A stretch of DNA of 64,000 nt, from contig CALCKW010000012.1 of the NCBI GenBank assembly GCA_937965695.1, positions 124,001 through 188,000 of the forward strand, given 5' to 3'. How positions within the stretch are numbered: position 1 is the first letter of the stretch; every line of letters starts with the position of its first letter. Both the position numbers and the translations under genes were made by a program. Below the pieces are notes generated by a model, which made no database searches, was not told where the DNA came from, and saw only the letters and a program-made list of their open reading frames with translations. This document shows, piece after piece, positions 27,280-34,966 of this stretch. Origin of the DNA: an uncultured Granulosicoccaceae bacterium (lineage in GTDB: Bacteria > Pseudomonadota > Gammaproteobacteria > CALCKW01).

Positions 27280-27894
27280 ATGACCAAGCCCTGTACTGTT
27301 ATCGGCATTGCCGGACCCTCTGGTTCTGGTAAATCCACTTTATGTCAGCGCTTGCAGCAACATTTCGCCGAGCGTTTAACGCTCGTGGCTGAAGACGCAT
27401 ATTACTGTGATCAGAGCCATATCTCGCTGGCCGATCGAGCACTGGTCAACTACGACCACCCTGATTCCCTCGAGCATGGTCTGCTCGCTGAACACTTGAT
27501 GAAGCTCAAGCAAGGCAATTTGGCTGAGGGCCCTTGCTATGATTTCGCCAACCATACCCGCACCCAACAAAAAGTGACTTTAAAGCCTGCGCCGGTCATT
27601 TTAATTGAAGGAATATTGCTCTTGGCGCACGAAAAATTGCGTCAACAATTAGATATTAAGGTGTACCTAGATACCGAGAATGCAATTTGTCTTGATCGTC
27701 GCATTCAACGGGATATCACCGAACGCGGCCGACTAGAACCAGACATTCGTCGACAATACCGCGAGACGGTAGAGCCTATGCTCCAAGAGTATGTGATCCC
27801 CTCACGCCAGCACGCAGACATTATCATCCCTACTGGCCGAGACAATCCCGTCGCAGAGTCTTTATTAATCAGTTACTTAAGCTCAATTTGCTAG
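27280..27894 (+). CDS. udk: Uridine kinase
   Basis: 204 residues, the usual length. It has a P-loop GPSGSGKST (about 12-20), the DAYYCDQS acceptor region (about 40) and the conserved YDHPDSLE segment (about 58-65), then EGILLL and RRIQRDITERGR. It phosphorylates uridine and cytidine to the monophosphates for pyrimidine salvage. A GAGG ribosome site precedes the ATG at 6 nt. Confidence 0.95.
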   Translation: MTKPCTVIGIAGPSGSGKSTLCQRLQQHFAERLTLVAEDAYYCDQSHISLADRALVNYDHPDSLEHGLLAEHLMKLKQGNLAEGPCYDFANHTRTQQKVTLKPAPVILIEGILLLAHEKLRQQLDIKVYLDTENAICLDRRIQRDITERGRLEPDIRRQYRETVEPMLQEYVIPSRQHADIIIPTGRDNPVAESLLISYLSSIC

Positions 27895-28033
27895 TTATCA
27901 GGCGAAACATCTTGACCCCCAGTCTGCTTAAAAAACGCGCTATAGACTTTCAGATCATCTTTATTGAATATAACAATGCTGAGCAGTGAACTTGTCCCAT
28001 TTTTGAATCGGAAACCCACTCAAGCCTCCATCT

Positions 28034-28050
28034 CTTAACATTGGGTTAAG
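28034..28050. promoter_or_regulatory. 17-bp dyad upstream of the tlpA-like gene
   Basis: CTTAAC-ATTGG-GTTAAG is a perfect 6-5-6 inverted repeat 65 bp before the TlpA-like start. Its size fits a dimeric repressor site, but no regulator is identified. Confidence 0.35.
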
Positions 28051-28114
28051 CCAAGCAGCTTAAGCTTTGAACCAATCTTATAAAAGATTGCCCAACTTGC
28101 TGCGAAGAGATCCC

Positions 28115-28570
28115 ATGATGAAACAATTTTTAGTGACAGCTGCTTTGGTAGGCAGCACCCTCATTAATACTCAAACAGCTCAAGCTGTTGAATTAGACCT
28201 GAGCTCCTACGCGGGCAAAGTGGTCTACGTGGACTTGTGGGCGTCGTGGTGCCCCCCCTGTCGTGCATCGTTCCCTTGGATGGAAGAAATGCACCAAGAC
28301 CTTGAAGACCAAGGGCTTGTCATACTGGCGGTCAATACGGGAGACGAGCCTGCCGACGCAGCAAAATTTCTAGAAGTTAGCCAACCTTCCTTCACGATCA
28401 TCACCGATCCACTGGGCGACATTGCGGCCAAACTCGGCGCAACCGGCATGCCTTACTCCGTGATTTTTGATCGCAACGGAGAGCGCATCAGCTCCCATGT
28501 GGGTTTTAGATTGAAAGACGCACCGGCCCTACGCCAATCCATTGAAGATCAATTGGCGGAGGAAATCTGA
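28115..28570 (+). CDS. TlpA-like periplasmic thioredoxin
   Basis: About 151 residues from the ATG at 28115; the next codon, 28118, is also ATG and either may be used after the AAGAG site. A signal peptide ends in TAQA near residue 24. The thioredoxin fold has the active site WASWCPPC (about 44-51) and a cis-Pro region GMPYSVIFD (about 112-120). It reduces protein or metal-centre thiols in the periplasm, probably recharged by the DsbD encoded in the same block. Its stop overlaps the next start by one base (TGATG). Confidence 0.88.
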   Translation: MMKQFLVTAALVGSTLINTQTAQAVELDLSSYAGKVVYVDLWASWCPPCRASFPWMEEMHQDLEDQGLVILAVNTGDEPADAAKFLEVSQPSFTIITDPLGDIAAKLGATGMPYSVIFDRNGERISSHVGFRLKDAPALRQSIEDQLAEEI

Positions 28571-28782
28571 TGCGTTGTCTCTCTATTATCTCTGATGTGC
28601 TCGTCGTCACTGGTTGTAGCAGTCTAGGGGTCAAACCTTGGGAACGCGGCACCTTGGCTCGTAATGACATGTCACTCGGAGGCAACCCCATGCAAACCGT
28701 TTTCGATGAGCGTATCTATTTCAGCAAGGAGGCCTCCAGTGGTGGCGGAGGATTTTCGGGTGGCGGCTGTGGGTGTAACTGA
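28570..28782 (+). CDS. DUF4266 small Cys/Gly-rich lipoprotein
   Basis: 70 residues. The leader ends in a lipobox VVTGC, so the mature protein is an approximately 55-residue lipoprotein. It has the DUF4266 core VKPWERGTLAR and IYFSKEASSGG, then a Gly/Ser-rich tail ending CGCN. GGAGG lies 7 nt before the ATG. The tail Cys pair, placed beside a thioredoxin, suggests a metal site or a redox thiol pair. The family is found with TlpA, DUF3570 and ApbE; its role is unknown. Both ends are coupled by TGATG overlaps. Confidence 0.85.
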   Translation: MRCLSIISDVLVVTGCSSLGVKPWERGTLARNDMSLGGNPMQTVFDERIYFSKEASSGGGGFSGGGCGCN

Positions 28783-30103
28783 TGGGAAGCTTAAACAAGA
28801 AGCTCGATATTTCGCTCGCGTCGACAGCGGCGGCCAGTGCTTTGCCGAGTAACTCCTCACAAGCAGGGTTGCTGGACTACGATCTTGGCGGAAAAGTCTG
28901 GGACGCAGAAGCAGCTTTTTTGCTTTACAGTGAAACCGATGGCCGGGTTTCCGCTATCGCACCAGCGCTACAGCTAACCCGCAATATCGACACAGACGAA
29001 ACCTTAACATTGAGACTGCCGCTAGACGCATTGACTGGCGCGTCACCGGATGGAGCAGTGCCTTCCAACAACCCGCAAACGTTCACAGGCCCATCTGGGA
29101 ATGGGGCCTATTCGGTCGCTCCAGGTAATGCGCCGCTAGATGAGTATTTTAAGGACACGCGTGCGTCGTTCAATGTGGGTTGGAGCCGGCCACTGCCCAG
29201 CAATTTTTTGTTAACGCTTGCCGCTAATGCGTCCAGCGAATACGACTATTTTTCGATGGGAGGCAGCGCCTCACTAGCGAGAGAATTCAACACAAACAAC
29301 ACAACACTTAGCGCAGGAATTTCATTGTCAAATGACACGGTCAGTCCAGTAGGAGGAGTGCCGACCGCGTTTGCAGCTATTCCAGTAGCGAATGAAGAAG
29401 ACGTGGACGACAATGATCGCAACGCCAACCGTGATGAAAAGAAGAACATCACCGACGTACTTTTTGGCGTTACTCAAATTACTGACCGAGATAGCGTACT
29501 ACAACTCAGTCTCGGGCCAAGTCCAAGTGATGGATACCAAAACGATCCCTACAAAATATTGAGCGCAGTCGATGCGAATGGAGATCCCATCTTAGCCGAT
29601 TCCGCGAGCAACCTGTCATTGGCCCTCTACGAGAATCGGCCAGAAAGCCGCACGCGTCAGAGTGTCTACGCCCAGTACAAACGCAATATTGAAGGCTCGG
29701 TTTTTAACACCTCATACCGATATATGCAGGACGACTGGAGAGTAAAATCTCACACGCTAGTTTTCAGTTATCGTATGCCGTTAGGTGGCGGTTGGTGCCA
29801 GCCAAGGTTGCGATACTACACTCAGCAGGCAGCAGAATTTTATACACCCTTCTTCAAAGAAGGTGAACAACCTGCTGCGGAAACACCGAACTATTTGCCT
29901 CTTCTGATTCTCGTGTAGGCAACATGACCGCGACGACCGCTGGTCTTAGTTATGGTCGAGATAACAACAAGCCTTGGCAGGAGAGTTTGGAGTATTACTT
30001 GCAGTTACCTGAGGAGCCAGCCGATAAATTTGGTGCTCTGCAAAATTTGACTTTAGTACCTGACATGCAGGCAGTAGTCATGCGTTTTCATGTCGATTTG
30101 TAA
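28782..30103 (+). pseudogene. DUF3570 beta-barrel-like protein with a -1 frameshift near the 3' end
   Basis: The first frame codes 378 residues to a stop at 29918. Reading on in the -1 frame from about 29894 adds roughly 70 residues that complete the DUF3570 C-terminus (FASSDSRVG, AGLSYGRDN, LEYYLQLPEE, VMRFHVDL) and stop at 30103. One missing T in the TTT run at about 29893-29896 explains it. The body is strand-rich, like an outer-membrane barrel, with SETDGRVSA (about 50-58). DALTGAS (82-88) resembles the ApbE flavinylation motif. The leader is weakly hydrophobic. It may be a real lesion, a phase-variable site or a sequence error. Confidence 0.8.
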
Positions 30104-30132
30104 CTGCAATCTGTTAGCTGCGATTTACCCAA

Positions 30133-30153
30133 CGATACCCAAATTGAGTATCG
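30133..30153. promoter_or_regulatory. 21-bp dyad upstream of dsbD
   Basis: CGATAC-C-CAA-A-TTG-A-GTATCG is a palindrome over 21 bp with one mismatched pair, 43 bp before the dsbD start. It could be an operator or a hairpin at the end of the DUF3570 transcript; no T run follows. Confidence 0.45.
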
Positions 30154-30195
30154 ATAAAGTGTGATGAATACCTATTTTTTAAATTTGAGATACTT

Positions 30196-32523
30196 ATGTT
30201 CCGCGTTTTAACTCAAAATCTAGTTGCTCTAACAATGTTGACGTTGGGCAGCTTCTCGGCTCTTGCCGACCAAGAGCCGCTTGCGCCAGAGATAGCCTTC
30301 CCGGTTAGTGCAAAAGTGCAAAATGCGGATTCAGTTAGCATTCGCTTTGATATTGTCGAAAAGTACTACATGTACCACGACAAAATAAGCGTAAGCAGTA
30401 ACACTGCTGGGGTAGTGGTCGGTGACATCAAAATCCCGCCAGGCAAAATAAAGAACGACGCGTTTTTTGGAGAAATGGAAACGCACCGAGGCAAACTGGC
30501 TATCACAGTGCCACTCAGCCAACGTCCTTCAGCGGCAAGCAAAATAGAGCTGGCGGTCAAATCACAGGGCTGTGCAGACCTGGGGATTTGTTACCCACCG
30601 ATCGTCCAAGTCGTTAGTGTCGACTTACCCGCTAAAGTTGCGGCGTCGACTAGCATGCCATTTGCCAGTGTAATCTCCGCGAATAATTTGTCCTCCACTA
30701 GCATGTCTTCATCGAGTTCGATAGCCAATAGCGGCTCTACATTCGATTTTGGGGCACTAGCTACTGACAATCTAAATGGCCCTATCCCCGATCCTGAAGA
30801 GGCGTTTCAAGTAGAGCTAATGCAAGGTAGCAACGGCGTGCCCATGCTAGCTTGGACAATCGACCCTGCAACTTATCTCTACAAACACAAATTCGACTTT
30901 GAATTAGTTGGCGCCAGCGGCCAATTGGCAACTCCCTCTCTGCCAAAAGGCAAAGAAAAATTTGACGAGTTTTTCGGAGACGTCGAAGTTTACCGCAATG
31001 ACGTTGTCATGCATTTGCCTTACACCGGTGATATCAGCGGAGCTCAGCTCAACATAAAATACCAAGGCTGTGCAGATGCTGGCGTCTGTTATGTTCCACA
31101 ACAGATGGCTCTGACACTACCAGCTGACATGCCGATTGGCACAGCAGACATTAGCGAAATCAAAACTGCAGCAGCAATCAAGGTTTCGGACGCAGCAACA
31201 GTATCTAAAGAAGCTCCTGTCTCAGAGCAAGACCGACTAACCGCAAAAATGCGCGATAGCCATATTGCTCTGGTACTGCTTGCATTTTTTGGATTGGGAT
31301 TGTTATTGGCTTTCACACCTTGTGTGTTCCCCATGATTCCTATTCTGTCGGGTATCATCGTTGGACAAGGCGAAGACATTTCGACACGTAAAGCACTTGG
31401 ACTGAGTGCCGTGTATGTACTCGCCATGGCACTCACCTATACGATCCTAGGCGTGCTCATCGGCCTTTCAGGAGAAAATATACAAATCTGGTTTCAAACA
31501 CCGTGGGTGCTTTATACCTTCGCCGCGATGTTTGTCGCACTAAGTTTTTCTATGTTTGGCTTTTACGAGCTTCAGATACCTAACGCTCTGCAGTCAAAAC
31601 TTACAAAACTCAGCAACAACCAAAACGGTGGAAACTATGCCGGCGTTGGCGTTATGGGGTTTTTGTCTGCTCTTATAGTTGGCCCTTGTGTCACTGCACC
31701 GCTGATGGCGGTACTGGTCTATATTGCCGAGAGTGGAGATGCTGTCAAAGGCGGGTTGGTACTCTTTAGCTTGAGCCTAGGTATGGGTGCTCCATTACTC
31801 CTGATAGGAGCATCGGCAGGTAAATTCTTACCGCGCGCAGGGGCTTGGATGGATGCGGTCAAGTCTGTCTTTGGCGTATTGATGATCGGCATGGCCATCT
31901 GGATGCTAGAACGCATTCTTCCAGCGACAGTCATTTTGGCGATGTCAGCCATGCTACTGATCGTTAGCAGTGTCTACATGGGCGCATTAAGCTCACCCGC
32001 AGAGGGTAAAAGTGGGTGGCACCAGCTCTGGCGTGGACTGGGTGTTGTGCTGTTAATTTACGGTGCGTTACTTTTGGTTGGTGCCGCAAGTGGGAGCAAA
32101 AGCCTACTCAAACCTCTTGGTAGTGTTGGCATATCAGGTGGTGCTTTTCAAGCTAGCGACGAGTTGCACTTTGAAATGGTGGATAGCATTGCCGAGCTCG
32201 ACAGCGCAATTGCCGCCGCAAGCGCTGCGGGCAAACCTGTGATGTTCGACTTCTACGCTGACTGGTGCGTCTCATGCAAAGAGATGGAGGCTTTCACCTT
32301 CACTGACCCAGAAGTGCAAGAGGCGCTGAGCAACTTTGTGGTGTTACAAGTGGACGTGACGGACAACACCAAAGACCACCAAGCGCTTATCAAACGGTAC
32401 GGGCTATTTGGTCCTCCAGCTATCTTGTTTTTCAATAAAAACGGAGAAGAACAACGCGGCAATCGTGTCGTTGGTTTTATGAAGGCTGAGCCCTTTGCCA
32501 CCAATGTTCGCGGCGTGATTTAA
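30196..32523 (+). CDS. dsbD: Thiol:disulfide interchange protein DsbD, with duplicated N-terminal domain
   Basis: 775 residues, about 200 longer than common DsbD. After a signal peptide (about 1-24) there are two DsbD-alpha domains. Each carries the Cys pair: GCADLGICYPP (about 126-136) and GCADAGVCYVP (about 292-302). Eight membrane helices follow, with the electron-carrying Cys in FTPCVFPMIPIL and VGPCVTAPL. A C-terminal thioredoxin domain has DWCVSCKE. It moves electrons from cytoplasmic thioredoxin to periplasmic partners; the neighbouring TlpA-like protein is a likely one. The apbE gene starts 8 bp after its stop. Confidence 0.94.
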   Translation: MFRVLTQNLVALTMLTLGSFSALADQEPLAPEIAFPVSAKVQNADSVSIRFDIVEKYYMYHDKISVSSNTAGVVVGDIKIPPGKIKNDAFFGEMETHRGKLAITVPLSQRPSAASKIELAVKSQGCADLGICYPPIVQVVSVDLPAKVAASTSMPFASVISANNLSSTSMSSSSSIANSGSTFDFGALATDNLNGPIPDPEEAFQVELMQGSNGVPMLAWTIDPATYLYKHKFDFELVGASGQLATPSLPKGKEKFDEFFGDVEVYRNDVVMHLPYTGDISGAQLNIKYQGCADAGVCYVPQQMALTLPADMPIGTADISEIKTAAAIKVSDAATVSKEAPVSEQDRLTAKMRDSHIALVLLAFFGLGLLLAFTPCVFPMIPILSGIIVGQGEDISTRKALGLSAVYVLAMALTYTILGVLIGLSGENIQIWFQTPWVLYTFAAMFVALSFSMFGFYELQIPNALQSKLTKLSNNQNGGNYAGVGVMGFLSALIVGPCVTAPLMAVLVYIAESGDAVKGGLVLFSLSLGMGAPLLLIGASAGKFLPRAGAWMDAVKSVFGVLMIGMAIWMLERILPATVILAMSAMLLIVSSVYMGALSSPAEGKSGWHQLWRGLGVVLLIYGALLLVGAASGSKSLLKPLGSVGISGGAFQASDELHFEMVDSIAELDSAIAAASAAGKPVMFDFYADWCVSCKEMEAFTFTDPEVQEALSNFVVLQVDVTDNTKDHQALIKRYGLFGPPAILFFNKNGEEQRGNRVVGFMKAEPFATNVRGVI

Positions 32524-32531
32524 TCGCGCCT

Positions 32532-33434
32532 ATGACGGCATCAAAAACACCACGCTCACTCGACTTTAATGCCAAAGCGCCCGGGTTTTCCGGGCGTTTT
32601 GCTGCAATGGCTAGCCCTTGCGAAGTAATCATCCATAGCGAAGACCCAAAACTCGCCTTCCACATGGCAGATTCAATCAGCGCAGAGGCGTGGCGCATCG
32701 AAGACACCTACTCTCGATATCAATCCAACAATGCGATTTATCGCATAAACAACGCGTGTGGAAAATCAGTAGAAGTCGACGAGGAACTAGCCGGATTACT
32801 CAACTTTGCTAACACTTGCTGGCAATTGAGTGACGGAGCTTTTGATATCACTAGCGGAGTGCTGAGGCGCATCTGGCACTTCGACGGCAGCGATCAGATT
32901 CCCTCCGTTGCTCAAGTCAATAATTTGCTGCCATTGGTGGGCTGGTGCAAGTGCCAATGGGACGGTAGGAATCTAACCCTGCCCGAAGGCATGGAGATAG
33001 ACCTTGGCGGAGTTGGCAAGAAGTACGCTGTCGATCGTGCAGCAGGCATTGCTAGCCAACTGAGCGATGTGCCAGTACTCATTAACTTTGGTGGCAATTT
33101 GCGCGCAAATCGGCCGCCCATAGGTGCAAGAGCTTGGCAAGTCGGCATCGAAAGCCACGCGTCTGACGAAACATCTGCCGCAATAGAATTAGCTGCAGGA
33201 AGCTTAGCGACAAGTGGCGGCGCCAAACGCTTTTTGGTCAAAGACGGTATACGCTATGGCCACGTGCTCGACCCACGGACCGGATGGCCTGTAAAAGGTG
33301 CGGCTGATAGCGTCACGGTAGGACGCGGCCAATGCATAGAAGCAGGGTTTCTCGCCACGCTTGCATTACTGAAAGGGGGAAATGCCGAAGTATTCCTAAG
33401 CGAGCAAGATTGCCCGCACTGGGTATACCGCTGA
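32532..33434 (+). CDS. apbE: FAD:protein FMN transferase (ApbE family)
   Basis: 300 residues. Family motifs: MASPCEVIIH (about 26-35), YSRYQSNNAIYRIN (about 62-75), FDITSGVLRRIW (about 104-115), the catalytic-region EIDLGGVGKKYAVD (about 154-167) and GHVLDPRTGWP (about 243-253). It transfers FMN from FAD to Ser/Thr of target proteins in the periplasm. No clear signal peptide or lipobox is present, so export needs explaining; a cytoplasmic role is possible. It follows dsbD closely and is part of the TlpA-DUF4266-DUF3570 block. A terminator-like hairpin lies inside its first 25 codons. Confidence 0.92.
   Translation: MTASKTPRSLDFNAKAPGFSGRFAAMASPCEVIIHSEDPKLAFHMADSISAEAWRIEDTYSRYQSNNAIYRINNACGKSVEVDEELAGLLNFANTCWQLSDGAFDITSGVLRRIWHFDGSDQIPSVAQVNNLLPLVGWCKCQWDGRNLTLPEGMEIDLGGVGKKYAVDRAAGIASQLSDVPVLINFGGNLRANRPPIGARAWQVGIESHASDETSAAIELAAGSLATSGGAKRFLVKDGIRYGHVLDPRTGWPVKGAADSVTVGRGQCIEAGFLATLALLKGGNAEVFLSEQDCPHWVYR
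32574..32600 (+). terminator. Terminator-like hairpin inside the start of apbE
   Basis: CGCCCGG-GTTTT-CCGGGCG followed by TTTT (stem 32578-32584/32590-32596). It is in the coding region, so it may act as an attenuator between dsbD and apbE, or be coding coincidence. Confidence 0.45.
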
Positions 33435-33449
33435 CGTGGCCATAATCTA

Positions 33450-33800
33450 TTAAAGCGCCTCACGCTTTGCAGCTGTCGCCTCACTACCTGTGTTAGGTGT
33501 ACCAGACGGTTCTATCAATAACAAATGTGTTTCCTGCTCGGCCCGCGGGCAATGCTCCACACCTTTAGGAACCACATACAACTCTCCAGGCTTAAGCCGC
33601 ACATCACCATCCCGCATCTGTAGAACTAGTTCTCCCGATAGAACCATAAAAAAATCGTCAGTATTAGCATGGCTGTGCCAATTGAATTCACCTAGAACTT
33701 TAACCACCATAATGTCGTGGCCGTTAAACTCTGCGACAGTTTTGGGTTGCCAGTGCTCTTTAAATAACGAGAGCTTTTGATCCAGATTGATTGCAGACAT
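33450..33800 (-). CDS. Single-domain cupin protein (paralogue of the 16.5-kb cupin)
   Basis: 116 residues. Cupin motif 1 is WHSHANTDDFFMVLSG (about 41-56), where Asp replaces the usual Glu in the metal set. Motif 2 is PKGVEHCPR (about 78-86). The tail has SGTPNTG, like the STLNTG tail of the cupin at 16457-16837. Function is unknown. It converges with apbE and is followed upstream by a VOC protein gene. Confidence 0.85.
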   Translation of the reverse strand: MSAINLDQKLSLFKEHWQPKTVAEFNGHDIMVVKVLGEFNWHSHANTDDFFMVLSGELVLQMRDGDVRLKPGELYVVPKGVEHCPRAEQETHLLLIEPSGTPNTGSEATAAKREAL

Positions 33801-33838
33801 ATTTATCCCCTAAGCTTAAAAACTATTTATAAGTGTAT

Positions 33839-34228
33839 TTAATCTTCAATATCGCCATAAGCGCCCGCCACAACCACCACATACCCGTCGGGGTCAGCGA
33901 GCCAAAATTCTCGATGATTCGCTTGGCTGTTCAGCTTTAAAGGCTCTAGCACCTTGGCATTTTGTTGGATTGCTGTTTGATAACTGATCAGTACTTTGTC
34001 ACTTTGAAACCAAAGCACGACACCGTTGCCATTGCGTTCAGACTGAGAGCCCCCCAGATGAGGGTGTTCGTGAGCCTGCCAACGGTGAAGCTGCAATACA
34101 ATCTCGTCGTGAAACAGCAGTCGTTCGTAGTCGGGACCACCGTGTCCGCTCTTAAGACCAAGGACACGCTGATACCACTGGCTACTGGCCTCTACATCTT
34201 GTACCGCTATCAGTGGTTGGGCCTTCAT
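33839..34228 (-). CDS. VOC-family (glyoxalase/bleomycin-resistance fold) protein
   Basis: 129 residues, the single-subunit length. It begins QPLIAVQDVEASSQWYQRVLG, the usual first strand and helix (about 3-23), and has LHDEIV-like and REFWLADPDGYVVVVA (about 105-120) segments. His and Glu residues that could bind metal are present (EHPHLG, about 53-58). The substrate cannot be told. It is probably co-transcribed with the cupin gene 38 bp downstream. Confidence 0.82.
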   Translation of the reverse strand: MKAQPLIAVQDVEASSQWYQRVLGLKSGHGGPDYERLLFHDEIVLQLHRWQAHEHPHLGGSQSERNGNGVVLWFQSDKVLISYQTAIQQNAKVLEPLKLNSQANHREFWLADPDGYVVVVAGAYGDIED

Positions 34229-34369
34229 CTAATTCTCCATTCCATCGGTGACATAAGCCAATCGGCTAAAAATTTTTGTACGCACCGGCGCGTCACCTAC
34301 CTTTACCTGCGTTCGTATATGTCTACCAAGTAAACTCTATAGACTCATCGTCCCACAAATTAGCAGTAC

Positions 34370-34966
34370 TTAACGAGTAGACCCGCCTAAAACGACACTC
34401 CAACGAGTTTGCTCACCCACTGCTGCGGCACAAGACGCTCCTAGATGGCTGTATTTATCCGACAACAAAACGGCGCAATGCGCTGGATTGTCTAGCCAGT
34501 AATCCACCACATCAGCGGCATCTGAAAAACCACTCACCACCAATTGAGCCAATTGCTTATCAAGTGAAAAACCATCGCCTGCCAAGGCATCGACTCGATC
34601 AAAAACATTAAGGCCATCCGAGCCTGTATTAGACACGAAATTGTTTTTTGCCATATCAGCTGCATGGCTGCTTGCCGCGCTGTCTAGGGTTTGATCGAAT
34701 GTCATGTTTGGAAAAGCAACCGAATGCTCTGCGGGGCAATATTTAACCAGACGTCGAGCGAGCGTTATTTCTCGCAACATGCTTTCATCAACCGTTTGAG
34801 CATCTGGGCAGCGAGTTGTACAACGGCCTGTGGCGTCACAATATTCAAGGACATGAGGGCCAGTGCTGGCATTGACACAAAACGCCCCTTCACAGCCACT
34901 GACCGTGTAATCACAAGCGCTTAATAAAAAAAGCGCGAGCAAAGCAATCATTTTATTTATTTTCAT
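34370..34966 (-). CDS. CAP-domain (SCP/PR1-like) lipoprotein
   Basis: 198 residues. The leader ends in a lipobox LLSAC. A Cys-rich stretch (about 25-55, five Cys) precedes the CAP domain, with SSHAADMAKNNFVSNTG (about 108-124), WLDNPAHCAVLLS and YSHLGASCAA. CAP proteins are secreted or surface alpha-beta-alpha sandwich proteins; bacterial ones have no agreed function. The start overlaps the MocR stop by 4 bp, so they form one transcript. Confidence 0.82.
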   Translation of the reverse strand: MKINKMIALLALFLLSACDYTVSGCEGAFCVNASTGPHVLEYCDATGRCTTRCPDAQTVDESMLREITLARRLVKYCPAEHSVAFPNMTFDQTLDSAASSHAADMAKNNFVSNTGSDGLNVFDRVDALAGDGFSLDKQLAQLVVSGFSDAADVVDYWLDNPAHCAVLLSDKYSHLGASCAAAVGEQTRWSVVLGGSTR

